The notes beneath the pieces are model-generated. The model searched no databases. It saw only the letters and a list, made by a program, of their open reading frames with translations, and was not told where the DNA came from. The translations under genes and the position numbers were made by a program. A DNA stretch of 64,000 bases from CALSMU01 sp963926405 (GTDB lineage: Bacteria > Bacteroidota > Bacteroidia > Flavobacteriales_D > Parvicellaceae), in assembly GCA_963926405.1 (NCBI GenBank), contig CAWUXI010000019.1, positions 1 to 64,000 on the forward strand, in the 5' to 3' direction. Below, in pieces: positions 50,956 to 60,694 of this stretch; position 1 is the first letter of the stretch; every line of letters begins with the position of its first letter.

Positions 50956-52449
50956 TTGAGTAATTTATTTAAACAAATATTAGGTAATGTAACTACCAGG
51001 ATAATGTTTCTCATCTACATGAGCATCATTGGTATCACTACCTTTTTTATTGTTTTTGGGTATGTAAATCAATTGAATTTATATGAAATAAAAGAATATG
51101 AAAAGCTACAAGCTTTGGCTTCTTCATTAGCAATAAATATGGATGGTGATTTACACAATAAGTTAATGGAAGACCATCCATGGAAAGATGATATTGTTTC
51201 TAAAGATGAGAACCCTCAATATTTAGAGATTCATTCAATGTTGAGAAAGGTTCATGATAAAAACAACCTAAACACCCCCGTTTACACCATTGTATACAAT
51301 GAAGACGAAGAAATCTTTTATTATGGTGTTCGCTCAGATACCAATGTATATTTCCGTCATCAATACGAAATGTTCCCAGATATTCTGCTCGAAAAAATGA
51401 ATGAAGGTGGAACTATTCCAAGGTACAGAACTGAAAATGGGGAATGGTTATCCGCTTTTTATCCTATAACAGATTCGAACAATAAAACTGTTGGACTTCT
51501 TGAAGCTGATGTAGAATTCGGTTATTTCCGAGAAATGGTATTTAACCAGTATAAGGCACAAGCAATAATCTCATTAGCAGTTATTTTATTAATGGCGTTA
51601 CTATTAATTCCTTACGCAAGAAGAATTTTACGCGAAGAGGACAATATTACCCAGTCTATCGTTGAGCAAAACAGAGTTATTGCTTTAAAAAACAGAGATA
51701 TTACGGATTCTATAAATTATGCACGTAAGATTCAAGAAGCGCTTTTACCGCATACTGACCAAATCCAGGAGGCTTTACCTAATTCTTTTGTTTATTATAA
51801 CCCAAGAGACATTGTCTCCGGTGATTTTTACTGGTTCAAAGAGATTGAGGGCAAACTATTACTAGCTGCAGTTGATTGCACAGGACATGGTGTTCCAGGA
51901 GCTTTAATGAGCATGATTGGATTCTCGAAACTGAATGAAATATCTCATAAAAACAATACTGATCCAGGTTACATATTAGAAAAACTGGACGAAGGTGTGC
52001 GCGAAGCACTTAGCACAAAAAGATATGACCACGAGAGTAAAGATGGCATGGATATGGCGCTATGTTCTTTTGATCTTAAAAATAAAAAGGTGCAGTATGC
52101 TGGAGCTTTTAGGCCACTGATTAAAATCAATGGAGAGAATATCCAAGTGACAAAAGGAGATCGCTATCCTATTGGAGGTGGAAGTTCTTATATTAAAGAA
52201 GGTTTTACAACACATGAATTTGACATTAATCCAGGTGATTGTTTCTACATGTTCTCCGATGGGTTCCCAGACCAATTTGGAGGACCAAAAGACAAAAAAT
52301 TTATGAATAAAAAATTTAAAGCTTTGCTGCAAGAAATACAATCTTTAACTTCTGAAGAACAGGTCATTAGACTAGATACCGAACTAAAAAACTGGAGAGG
52401 AGAAACTGAACAAGTAGACGATGTATTGGTTATTGGTGTATGTTTTTAA
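50956..52449 (+). CDS. Membrane sensor PP2C/SpoIIE-family phosphatase, probable TTG start
   Basis: About 497 residues. A membrane helix (MFLIYMSIIGITTFFIVFGY) and a second one (AQAIISLAVILLMALLLIPY) flank a ~170-residue outer sensing region; a coiled linker (IVEQNRVIALKNRDITDSIN, then YARKIQEALLP) leads to a SpoIIE phosphatase domain: RDIVSGDFYWFKE (metal Asp), AAVDCTGHGVPGALM, GMDMALCSFD and YMFSDGFPDQFGG. It should dephosphorylate a STAS protein in response to an outside signal. Start: the upstream TTG is inside the promoter; TTG 50956 gives MSNLFKQILGNV before the first helix; ATG 51004 is an alternative. A STAS protein is at 3951, not adjacent. Confidence 0.88.
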   Translation: MSNLFKQILGNVTTRIMFLIYMSIIGITTFFIVFGYVNQLNLYEIKEYEKLQALASSLAINMDGDLHNKLMEDHPWKDDIVSKDENPQYLEIHSMLRKVHDKNNLNTPVYTIVYNEDEEIFYYGVRSDTNVYFRHQYEMFPDILLEKMNEGGTIPRYRTENGEWLSAFYPITDSNNKTVGLLEADVEFGYFREMVFNQYKAQAIISLAVILLMALLLIPYARRILREEDNITQSIVEQNRVIALKNRDITDSINYARKIQEALLPHTDQIQEALPNSFVYYNPRDIVSGDFYWFKEIEGKLLLAAVDCTGHGVPGALMSMIGFSKLNEISHKNNTDPGYILEKLDEGVREALSTKRYDHESKDGMDMALCSFDLKNKKVQYAGAFRPLIKINGENIQVTKGDRYPIGGGSSYIKEGFTTHEFDINPGDCFYMFSDGFPDQFGGPKDKKFMNKKFKALLQEIQSLTSEEQVIRLDTELKNWRGETEQVDDVLVIGVCF

Positions 52450-52496
52450 GCTCTTTATTATGTTCCTTAAAGAATTATCTCAGAAACAATTTATAG

Positions 52497-54188
52497 ATGA
52501 ATAATATGTGCAATAAATTTTTAAGCGTTCTATTTTTTATCGCTAGTTTTTCCTTATATGCTGGAGAACCCATAGTTTTCAATGAGAAATCTCAATCAAT
52601 TCAGCTCGACAAAGAAATCTTTATTACTCCAGTTAATGAAAATGATAATTTTTCTGAAATAGATTATCAGTTAGTCAACAGACAAAATTCGGGAATTAAA
52701 TTCTTTTTAGATCAAACACCTTATATTTATATTGATGCTCACGACATAACCATTAATCCAAACACTGTTGATTCTACAATATTCAATATTGATGGATATG
52801 AATTTAGATTCATAGGATATAGTAATTTTTTTATCGAAGGTTTATCAAAAGGAGATCACGAGGTAGAATTAACTTTTATCCATTTAAATGCTAATCAAAA
52901 AGATAGTTCAATAAGTTTAGAATTTAAAGCAATAGAAACTACTCCTCTTTTCACCAATGATGCTATTGCAATTGGCCTACTGCTATTCCTGCTTGCAATT
53001 ATTTTTTACACGTCCAATTTACCAGCTCTTAAAAAGTTTTATGGTATTGTACCTGCATTATTACTTTGCTATTTCTTACCGGCTGCTTTAAACTCTTTAA
53101 ATATTATATCTGGTGAATACAGTAATCTATATTTTGTTTCTTCACGGTATTTATTACCCGCCAGTTTAATATTACTCTGTTTAAGTATAGATTTAAAAGG
53201 AATTATACGCCTTGGCCCGAAAGCTCTTATAATGTTTTTTGCAGGAACATTGGGAATAATTATCGGAGGACCAATTGCCTTAATGATTGTAGCAGCTATT
53301 GCTCCAGAATGGCTAGGTGCTGATGCAGGGGAAATTTGGAGGGGACTAGCCACTGTAGCAGGCAGTTGGATTGGTGGAGGAGCCAATCAAACAGCTATGA
53401 AAGTTATTTACGAAACTCCAAATGATATCTTTTCTAAAATGATTGTTGTTGACGTTTTGGTTGCCAATGTTTGGATGGCTGTTTTATTATATGGAGCAGG
53501 GATTCACAAAAAAATTGATGCTAAATTCAAAGCAGATTCTTCAGCAATTACAGCGCTCAAAGAGAAAATGGAATCATTTGCAGCCAAAGTCTCAAGAATT
53601 CCAAGCACAAATGACATAATGATTATAGTGGGAATAGGCGTTGCTGGAGCTGGTCTTGCTCATATTTTATCGGAATTCACTACACCTCTTTTTGTCTCTA
53701 TTAAAGGTACTTTAGAAGCGTGGGGACTAACTTCTTTTACAAGTGGATTCTTTTGGCTAATCGTCTTTTCAACCGTTATTGGTGTAGGACTTTCTTTTAC
53801 CAAGCTAAAGAACTACGAGGGTGCCGGTGCTTCAAAATTAGGCAGCATATTCCTTTACGTATTAGTCGCTGCTATCGGAACACACATGAATTTTACAGAG
53901 ATTTTTGAAAGCCCTTCTTGGTTTGTTATTGGAGGTATATGGATGTTGATCCATGCAATTATTATTTTGGGAGTAGCTAGACTTATTAGAGCACCCTTCT
54001 TTTTTGTTGCAGTTGGCAGTCAAGCTAATGTTGGCGGAGCAGCTTCTGCTCCTGTAGTAGCATCTGCTTTTAGCCCATCGTTAGCTCCAGTTGGAGTACT
54101 ATTGGCTGTTTTGGGATATGCCGTTGGAACATTCGGAGCTATGCTTTGCGCGGAATTAATGAAAGCTGTCGAAATATCTGTACCATAG
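52497..54188 (+). CDS. DUF819-family membrane protein with N-terminal exported region
   Basis: 563 residues. A signal peptide (KFLSVLFFIASFSLYAG) and ~140-residue soluble beta-rich part precede a polytopic domain of about 11 helices with the DUF819 signature GSWIGGGANQTAMK and SQANVGGAASAPVVASAF, a pair of re-entrant-like Gly/Ala/Ser segments typical of permeases. DUF819 proteins are putative transporters of unknown substrate. The added extracytoplasmic N-terminal region is not part of the usual DUF819 protein (about 380-420 aa). The nearby phosphatase ends 47 bases upstream. Confidence 0.85.
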   Translation: MNNMCNKFLSVLFFIASFSLYAGEPIVFNEKSQSIQLDKEIFITPVNENDNFSEIDYQLVNRQNSGIKFFLDQTPYIYIDAHDITINPNTVDSTIFNIDGYEFRFIGYSNFFIEGLSKGDHEVELTFIHLNANQKDSSISLEFKAIETTPLFTNDAIAIGLLLFLLAIIFYTSNLPALKKFYGIVPALLLCYFLPAALNSLNIISGEYSNLYFVSSRYLLPASLILLCLSIDLKGIIRLGPKALIMFFAGTLGIIIGGPIALMIVAAIAPEWLGADAGEIWRGLATVAGSWIGGGANQTAMKVIYETPNDIFSKMIVVDVLVANVWMAVLLYGAGIHKKIDAKFKADSSAITALKEKMESFAAKVSRIPSTNDIMIIVGIGVAGAGLAHILSEFTTPLFVSIKGTLEAWGLTSFTSGFFWLIVFSTVIGVGLSFTKLKNYEGAGASKLGSIFLYVLVAAIGTHMNFTEIFESPSWFVIGGIWMLIHAIIILGVARLIRAPFFFVAVGSQANVGGAASAPVVASAFSPSLAPVGVLLAVLGYAVGTFGAMLCAELMKAVEISVP

Positions 54189-54193
54189 AACAC

Positions 54194-54224
54194 TTGTTTA
54201 AATAACAGTTTCGGAGTAATTTCG
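54194..54224 (+). promoter_or_regulatory. Promoter of the DUF349 gene
   Basis: TTG (54194-54196), 20 bases, TAATTTCG (54217-54224, one mismatch to TAnnTTTG). It begins 5 bases after the DUF819 stop; the gene starts at 54254. Confidence 0.5.
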
Positions 54225-54253
54225 CTTCGCTTGAATGAAAACCTTTTGAGAAT

Positions 54254-55936
54254 ATGAATAAAATAGAGATTTTAAAAAAGCTACTTGCTTTATTAGAGAA
54301 TGGTGAACTTATTGAAATTAGTTCAGAAATTGAGAGATTATCAAAGGCATTCTACGCAATTTATAACAGCGAGAAAAAAGAAAGCGATTCTCCAGAAAAA
54401 GATTCAGACATAGATACCGAAACTGAAAAGTTAAACAGTGATATTATAGCTGCATTAAACGCATACAATTTAAAGAAAAAGGAACTTTACGCTTCTATAA
54501 AAGCAGAAGAGCAGAAGAACCTTTCACTCAAAAAAGAGATTATTTCAGATTTTTCAAAACTCATTGAAAAAGAAGAGAATTTAAGCAAGCTTTTCGGCTC
54601 TATAAAAGAGATTAGGGAAAAATGGAATGCAATTGGAACCATCCCGAGAGAGAAACAAAGTAAAATACAAGCAGAGTACAGTAAGTTAAGTGAAAAATTT
54701 AGCTACAACGTTGATATTTACAAAGAGCTTAAAGAAAATGATTTAAAGAAGAACTACTCTTTAAAAAATCAAATTATCCATCAAGCAAAAGCTCTTTTAG
54801 AAGCTAAAAAGATTAAAGAAGTTGAACAATCATTGCGTAAATTACAAAATGAATGGGATGAAGTTGGACCCACTTTTAAAGAACATTGGGAGAAACTAAA
54901 GGAAGAATATTGGTCAACCGTAAAAGAACTGTACGCTAAAATAAAAGTACATTATACAGATCAAAAAGAATTGCAAAAAGAGAATCTAGTCAATAAAATA
55001 GCTCTCATTGAAAAAGTAAAAGAAATCATTTCACAAGAGGCTCTTGAACATAAAGACTGGGACAAACTAACTAAAGAATTACTAGAACTTCAAAAAGAAT
55101 GGAAAAGTACCGGTAATGTCCCAAAAGACAGTAACGAGAAAATATGGAATGATTTTAGAAGATTATTTGACACCTTTTTTGAGGCAAAATCCACTTTTTA
55201 TGAAGCAAGAAATGATGTATTCGATAAAAAGAAAGAGTTAAAAGCTAAATTGATTGAGAAAGCAGAAGCTTTATCCAAATCTACGGATTGGAAAAATTCT
55301 GCTGATGCACTAAAAAGATTGCAAGAAGATTGGAAAAAAATTGGTCATGCAGGTCAGCATGCTGAACAAAAATTATGGAAATCATTTAGAACTAAATGCG
55401 ATGCTTTTTTTACAACTAGAGAGGAGCACTTCAAGAAAGTAGACATCGAAAATGAAGACAACTTAAAACGAAAGGAGGCTTTGATTGAAAAAATAAAAGA
55501 ATACAAACATGCAGCAGATCCAAAAGAAGCTCTTGCTGACCTTAAAACATTTTCGATTGAATTTACTGAAATTGGAAATGTTCCTTTTAAAAAGAAAGAT
55601 GCTATTTACAAAGCATACAAAAGTGTTATTGATGAACATTACACTAATTTAAAAATGGACGATGCTGAGAAGGAAAAAATTCTTTTCGAAGCAAAACTAG
55701 ACAGTTTAAAGGCAAGTTCAAATTCAGAAAGTCTATTTGCGCAAGAGAAAGAAAAAATTAGAAATAAAATAAATGACATCGTTAAAGAAGTTGCTAATTA
55801 CGAAAACAACTTAGGCTTCTTTGCTAATTCTAAAGGCGCTGAAGTTCTTCTTAAAGGTGTTAATGAAAATATTGAAAAAGGGAAAAATGAGATTGACAAA
55901 TTAAAAAGAAGACTCAAATTATTTCCAAAAGAATAA
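54254..55936 (+). CDS. DUF349-repeat protein
   Basis: 560-residue, highly charged, helical cytoplasmic protein with five DUF349 repeats: IREKWNAIGTIPREKQSKIQ, LQNEWDEVGPTFKEHWEKL, LQKEWKSTGNVPKDSNEKIW, LQEDWKKIGHAGQHAEQKLW and FSIEFTEIGNVPFKKKDAIY. The repeated element is W-x-x-h-G. DUF349 proteins are widespread and poorly understood. The first ~90 residues are acidic (EKKESDSPEKDSDIDTETE). Monocistronic start with its own promoter, and the DPP IV gene follows after 5 bases. Confidence 0.9.
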   Translation: MNKIEILKKLLALLENGELIEISSEIERLSKAFYAIYNSEKKESDSPEKDSDIDTETEKLNSDIIAALNAYNLKKKELYASIKAEEQKNLSLKKEIISDFSKLIEKEENLSKLFGSIKEIREKWNAIGTIPREKQSKIQAEYSKLSEKFSYNVDIYKELKENDLKKNYSLKNQIIHQAKALLEAKKIKEVEQSLRKLQNEWDEVGPTFKEHWEKLKEEYWSTVKELYAKIKVHYTDQKELQKENLVNKIALIEKVKEIISQEALEHKDWDKLTKELLELQKEWKSTGNVPKDSNEKIWNDFRRLFDTFFEAKSTFYEARNDVFDKKKELKAKLIEKAEALSKSTDWKNSADALKRLQEDWKKIGHAGQHAEQKLWKSFRTKCDAFFTTREEHFKKVDIENEDNLKRKEALIEKIKEYKHAADPKEALADLKTFSIEFTEIGNVPFKKKDAIYKAYKSVIDEHYTNLKMDDAEKEKILFEAKLDSLKASSNSESLFAQEKEKIRNKINDIVKEVANYENNLGFFANSKGAEVLLKGVNENIEKGKNEIDKLKRRLKLFPKE

Positions 55937-55941
55937 AAATT

Positions 55942-58074
55942 ATGAAAAATTTACTTTTTTTACTATTTATAACTTCTTCAGCCATAGCTCAAGATAAAGA
56001 GTTAACAATTGAAAGTTCCGTAATGGGTTATTACCAAGGACTATATCCTCAGTCCTTAAAATGGGATCAATGGCTTACAGATGCAGATAAATATGCCCAT
56101 GTTAAAGAAAGCTCTTATTTCATTCTTCCTGCCAAAGCTCTCCCCGATGCTAGAGTAGCTGAACAAATCACACTAAAAAGTATTCAAGAAAATATTACTG
56201 ATTTGAAACGTCTGCCTTATGCTCAATCTATTTCTTCAGAGCAGCTAGTTTTTGATCACAATGGAAATCAGATTATCTACAACTACAAAGGAGACAACAC
56301 TGGAAAATTTTCTTCTATCCATTATCCTGCAAGCGCAGCAAATAATGACTTTAATTTTAACACCAAGACAATTGCTTATACTGCAGACAACAATTTATAT
56401 TTAGCTACTGAGAAAGATTCTATGATCGTGATTACAAACAGTAATGACAAAAACATTGTTTCTGGACAAGCAATTCATCGTTATGAATTTGGAATCTCAA
56501 AAGGAACGTTTTGGTCGCCTACAGGAAATTCATTGGCATTTTATCAAAAAGATGAAACCAATGTAGCAGATTACCCTTTACTAGACATTACAACTCGAAC
56601 TGGCTCTTTAAAAAGCATAAAATACCCAATGGCTGGGGAAGCAAGTGAACATGGTAGAGTTGGAATTTATAATGTAATAAATAACAAAACTATTTATTTA
56701 CAAACTGGAGAACCATTAGAACATTATGTTTCTAACGTTACATGGAGTCCAGATGAAAAAACCATTTTTATTGTTGAAATGAATCGAGGTCAAGATCATT
56801 TTTGGTTCAATCAATATGACGCTATTACTGGTGAAAAAATAAAAACTTTATTCGAAGAAAAACACTCTACATTTTTACAACCTATCTACGAGCCTTATTT
56901 CATTCCTGGAAAAATAGACCAATTTGTTTGGCTCAGCGAAAGAGATGGATTTTTCAATATCTACCTCTATAACACAGAAGGTATTTTGGTTAATAAATTA
57001 ACAGATTTCAAATGGGAAGTGACAGGAATTAAAGGGTTCAACAACAAAAACAACAGCTTAATTTTTGAAGGAACCAGCGAAGATGGCAGAGAGTTACATG
57101 CCTATTCTGTGGATATAACCTCTAAAAAAGTAACCCAGCTTACCAAAACTAAAGGAGTTCATCATGCAAAATTGCACGCGAATGGCAAGTATCTTTTAGA
57201 TAGTTATTCAAACTTGGCTACTCCAAATCAAGTTGATATTATTGAAACTGAAAAGGGTAGTATTGTGAACCTTTTCACTGCTCCAAACCCCCTATCAGAG
57301 CATAAAACGGGACAAATTGAACTCATTGAACTAAAAGCAAAAGATGGAACAGCGCTTTATGGAAGAATGATAAAACCATCTAACTTTGATAAAAACAAAA
57401 AATATCCTGTCCTTGTTTATGTCTATGGAGGTCCAGGCGTACAACTTATCACAAACAGTTGGAATGCTGGAGCTAGCTTATGGATGAACTGGCTAGCGGA
57501 GCAAGATTATATTGTTTTCACAATTGATAATCGAGGAACTTCCAACCGGGGGAGAAAATTTAAAGAAGTTATTCATAAGCAGTGTGGTACAGTTGAAATA
57601 GAAGACCAAATAGTTGGCGTGGAATATTTAAAATCACTTTCATTCGTTGATAGTGATAGAATGGCCGTTCATGGATGGAGTTATGGGGGATTTATGACCA
57701 CTTCTTTAATGACTAGAGCTCCTGGTACATTTACAACAGGTGTTGCAGGTGGACCAGTACTAGATTGGAAATGGTATGAAGTAATGTACGGCGAAAGATA
57801 CATGGATACTCCCCAAGAAAATCCAGAAGGCTATAAAACAGCTAGTCCATTAACATATGTTAACGATTTAGAAGGAAAACTACTCTTGATTCATGGAACA
57901 GTTGATGATGTTGTTGTCATGCAACATAGTTTAGCGTTTGTCCAAAAATGTGTTGAAGAAGGAGTTCAAATAGATTTCTTTCCGTATCCAATGCACCCCC
58001 ACAATGTTAGCGGAAAAGACAGGGTTCATTTGATGACTAAGGTGTTAAACTACATAATGGAGAATAACAAATAA
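55942..58074 (+). CDS. S9-family dipeptidyl peptidase IV
   Basis: 710-residue exported peptidase (signal LLFLLFITSSAIAQ) that removes X-Pro or X-Ala dipeptides. An N-terminal beta-propeller (about 30-460; SKGTFWSPTGNSLAFYQKDE) precedes the alpha/beta hydrolase with the triad S580 (HGWSYGGFMT), D655 or D656 (GTVDDVVV) and H687 (YPMHPHNVSG). The substrate N-terminus binding pair Glu-Glu of DPP IV is expected in the propeller; ITGEKIKTLFEEKHSTFL was not resolved. Together with the S46 peptidase it fits stepwise peptide digestion in the periplasm. Confidence 0.93.
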   Translation: MKNLLFLLFITSSAIAQDKELTIESSVMGYYQGLYPQSLKWDQWLTDADKYAHVKESSYFILPAKALPDARVAEQITLKSIQENITDLKRLPYAQSISSEQLVFDHNGNQIIYNYKGDNTGKFSSIHYPASAANNDFNFNTKTIAYTADNNLYLATEKDSMIVITNSNDKNIVSGQAIHRYEFGISKGTFWSPTGNSLAFYQKDETNVADYPLLDITTRTGSLKSIKYPMAGEASEHGRVGIYNVINNKTIYLQTGEPLEHYVSNVTWSPDEKTIFIVEMNRGQDHFWFNQYDAITGEKIKTLFEEKHSTFLQPIYEPYFIPGKIDQFVWLSERDGFFNIYLYNTEGILVNKLTDFKWEVTGIKGFNNKNNSLIFEGTSEDGRELHAYSVDITSKKVTQLTKTKGVHHAKLHANGKYLLDSYSNLATPNQVDIIETEKGSIVNLFTAPNPLSEHKTGQIELIELKAKDGTALYGRMIKPSNFDKNKKYPVLVYVYGGPGVQLITNSWNAGASLWMNWLAEQDYIVFTIDNRGTSNRGRKFKEVIHKQCGTVEIEDQIVGVEYLKSLSFVDSDRMAVHGWSYGGFMTTSLMTRAPGTFTTGVAGGPVLDWKWYEVMYGERYMDTPQENPEGYKTASPLTYVNDLEGKLLLIHGTVDDVVVMQHSLAFVQKCVEEGVQIDFFPYPMHPHNVSGKDRVHLMTKVLNYIMENNK

Positions 58075-58139
58075 ACTATTTCTTTCCTTTTACTCAGCAA
58101 TCAATACCGTATATGTATTAATTGGAGCTCTGCAGTTTT

Positions 58140-58174
58140 TTTGATTCATTTATTGATAATTTAGATTAATTTTG
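58140..58174 (+). promoter_or_regulatory. Promoter of the TonB-dependent receptor gene
   Basis: TTTG (58140-58143), 23 bases, TAATTTTG (58167-58174), a perfect TAnnTTTG. The start is 32 bases downstream. Confidence 0.55.
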
Positions 58175-58206
58175 AATTCCATAAAACCCAACTTTTTAAT
58201 TCAGAA

Positions 58207-60561
58207 ATGAAGAAAGCAACCAACATCATTTTAACATCTATTTTCACTTTTCTATTCTGCACGATTGCCTTTGGCCAGAGTGGAACTATTAGGGGAACTG
58301 TTTTTGAAAAAGAATCCGGAGACCCTGTTATTTTTAGCAGTGTTTTAATAAAGGACCATGCTTTTGGTGGAAGCACCGACGTAAATGGTTTTTATCAGAT
58401 TTCAAAAGTGCCACCTGGCACATATATTTTGACTATTGGATCCATGGAATATGCTCCAATAGAAATTGAAGTAACAGTAAGATCAGAAAGAATAACTAGT
58501 CAAAATATTTTTTTAGAAAGTGTACTAGACGAAGTTGAAATTAATGCAACCAGAATAGAAGATAAAACAAAGGTTAAAATTTCAGTTATAAAAGCTACTA
58601 AAAAGGACATCAAGGCTGTTCCATCAGTTGGCGGGGAATCTGATATTGCCACCTATTTTCAAACCGTGCCAGGCGTGGTAACCACTGGCGACCAGGGGGG
58701 GCAAATGTATGTAAGGGGTGGATCTCCTGTACAAAATAAAGTATTATTGGACGGGATGGTAATTTACAACCCTTTTCACTCAATAGGTTTTTTCTCCGTT
58801 TTTGATACGGAAATTATTCGTAATGCTGATATCTATACAGGAGGATATAGCGCAACTTATGGAGGTAGAATTTCATCAATTATGGACATTACCACTAAAG
58901 ATGGAAACAAGATGGAAACTTCAGGCAGAGTTGCATTAAACCCTTTTGGCGCTAAACTAACTTTAGGAGGTCCATTACAGGGCAAGAAGAAAAGAGAAAC
59001 GAACGATGGTAGAGCTAATATTACTTACCTGTTTTCTGGAAAACATTCGTATTTAGAGCAAAGCTCTAAAGCATTGTACAGTTATATTGATACAGCTGGT
59101 CTACCGTATGGTTTTACTGATTTATATGGGAAAATATCTATGCATGGAAATAACGGTAGTAAATTCAATGTATTTGGTTTTAATTTTAGAGACAATGTAA
59201 CCTGGCAACAACTCTCTACATTAAAGTGGAGTTCATTTGGTATAGGGACAAACTTTGTAATGGTTCCAGAAGGAAGTCCAGTTCTTATCAGTGGGAAATT
59301 TAATTACTCACAATATGGAATTGGAATGCGAGAAAGTTTTCCAGACCCTACAAAAATGGTTTTACCCGATTCTAGCACAGTGAAAGGTTTTAGTGGTGGA
59401 TTTGATTTCAAATACTTTTTAGAAGGTGACGATGAAATCAGATATGGAATTTCTTTAGAAGGTTTACGTACAGAATATTCTTTCTTTAATTCCGCAGGAA
59501 GAGAAATTGAACAAACTCAAAATACTACCGAAATTTCTGCTTATATAGATTATAAAATAGTAAGAGGAAGACTTGTCCTTAATCCTAGTTTTAGATTGCA
59601 AGCTTATGCAACATCAAAAATCACATCTCCCGAACCTAGATTAGGTATTAAATACAATGTGAATGAAAGTTTTCGTTTAAAATTTGCCGGAGGATTATAC
59701 TCTCAAAATCTTACAAGCGCCAACTCTGATAGAGATGTCGTAAATTTATTTTATGGTTTTTTAACAGGTTCCGAAGACTTACAGGACTCCCTAACTGCTC
59801 CAAATGGAAATACAAAAGAATTAACACATTCTCTCCAAAAAGCGACACATGCAATTGCTGGATTTGAGTATGACATCGATAAAAACTTATCGCTAAATGT
59901 GGAAGGATATTACAAATGGTTTAACCAGTTAACGAATACCAACCGGAATAAAATCTATGATGATTCTCCAAATACGGACCCATCTATCCCAGATGTTTTG
60001 AAAAAAGATTACATCGTTGAAACAGGTCAGGCCTTTGGAGTTGACTTAGTATTAAAGCATACAGCTAACAGAACTTATATTTGGTTTGTTTACTCTTTAG
60101 GAAAAGTGGACAGATGGGATGGCATTCAAACGTACGCACCTGTTTTTGACAGAAGGCATAACATAAATTTTATAGCTACTTATTTCTTAGACAAGAAGAA
60201 AAACTGGGAATTAAATGGAAGATGGAACCTCGGTTCTGGATTACCATTTACGCAAACCCAAGGATACTATCAAAATATTGATTTTTCTCAAGGAATTGGA
60301 ACGAACGTTACTACAGCTAATACAGATCAACTAGGAACGTTATACGCAGATATAAACAAGGGAAGATTGCCTGTTTATCACCGTTTAGACATTACATTAA
60401 AAAAACATATTGAATTAAAGAACAAGAGTAAAATGGAAATTACTGCCAGTGCAACAAATGCATATAGTCGTGAAAACATTTTCTTTGTTGATAGAGTTAC
60501 TAATGAAAAGGTATACCAGCTTCCCCTGATTCCTAGTCTTGGATTTAGTTGGACATTCTAG
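58207..60561 (+). CDS. TonB-dependent receptor with CarboxypepD_reg domain
   Basis: 784-residue outer-membrane receptor (signal peptide IILTSIFTFLFCTIAFGQ). A CarboxypepD_reg-like domain (about 24-108; GTIRGTVFEKESGDPVIFSS) is followed by a plug (about 135-235; YVRGGSPVQNKVLLDGM, YTGGYSATYGGRISSIMDI) and a 22-strand-type barrel ending in Trp-Thr-Phe (SLGFSWTF), the C-terminal aromatic needed for outer-membrane insertion. The ligand (iron complex, peptide, glycan or vitamin) is unknown. No SusD-like partner is next to it, which argues against a typical glycan utilisation pair. Confidence 0.93.
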   Translation: MKKATNIILTSIFTFLFCTIAFGQSGTIRGTVFEKESGDPVIFSSVLIKDHAFGGSTDVNGFYQISKVPPGTYILTIGSMEYAPIEIEVTVRSERITSQNIFLESVLDEVEINATRIEDKTKVKISVIKATKKDIKAVPSVGGESDIATYFQTVPGVVTTGDQGGQMYVRGGSPVQNKVLLDGMVIYNPFHSIGFFSVFDTEIIRNADIYTGGYSATYGGRISSIMDITTKDGNKMETSGRVALNPFGAKLTLGGPLQGKKKRETNDGRANITYLFSGKHSYLEQSSKALYSYIDTAGLPYGFTDLYGKISMHGNNGSKFNVFGFNFRDNVTWQQLSTLKWSSFGIGTNFVMVPEGSPVLISGKFNYSQYGIGMRESFPDPTKMVLPDSSTVKGFSGGFDFKYFLEGDDEIRYGISLEGLRTEYSFFNSAGREIEQTQNTTEISAYIDYKIVRGRLVLNPSFRLQAYATSKITSPEPRLGIKYNVNESFRLKFAGGLYSQNLTSANSDRDVVNLFYGFLTGSEDLQDSLTAPNGNTKELTHSLQKATHAIAGFEYDIDKNLSLNVEGYYKWFNQLTNTNRNKIYDDSPNTDPSIPDVLKKDYIVETGQAFGVDLVLKHTANRTYIWFVYSLGKVDRWDGIQTYAPVFDRRHNINFIATYFLDKKKNWELNGRWNLGSGLPFTQTQGYYQNIDFSQGIGTNVTTANTDQLGTLYADINKGRLPVYHRLDITLKKHIELKNKSKMEITASATNAYSRENIFFVDRVTNEKVYQLPLIPSLGFSWTF

Positions 60562-60666
60562 AACAATGCATATCTTTTTTGAGATTAATTACAAACTTGT
60601 AAAAAAAAATTAAAACTTTTGGCAAAAAAGAGCTTTTAGATAGGCTTTCTACCTTATCTTTACGTC

Positions 60667-60693
60667 CCGTATTCATTAATTTTTAAGATACGG
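60667..60693. promoter_or_regulatory. Hairpin at the pyrG start
   Basis: CCGTAT (60667-60672) pairs with ATACGG (60688-60693), 15-base loop, ending one base before the pyrG ATG. A TATCTTTA box (60655-60662) lies just upstream, so the hairpin may fold in the 5' leader and affect start-codon access. Confidence 0.35.
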
Positions 60694-60694
60694 C

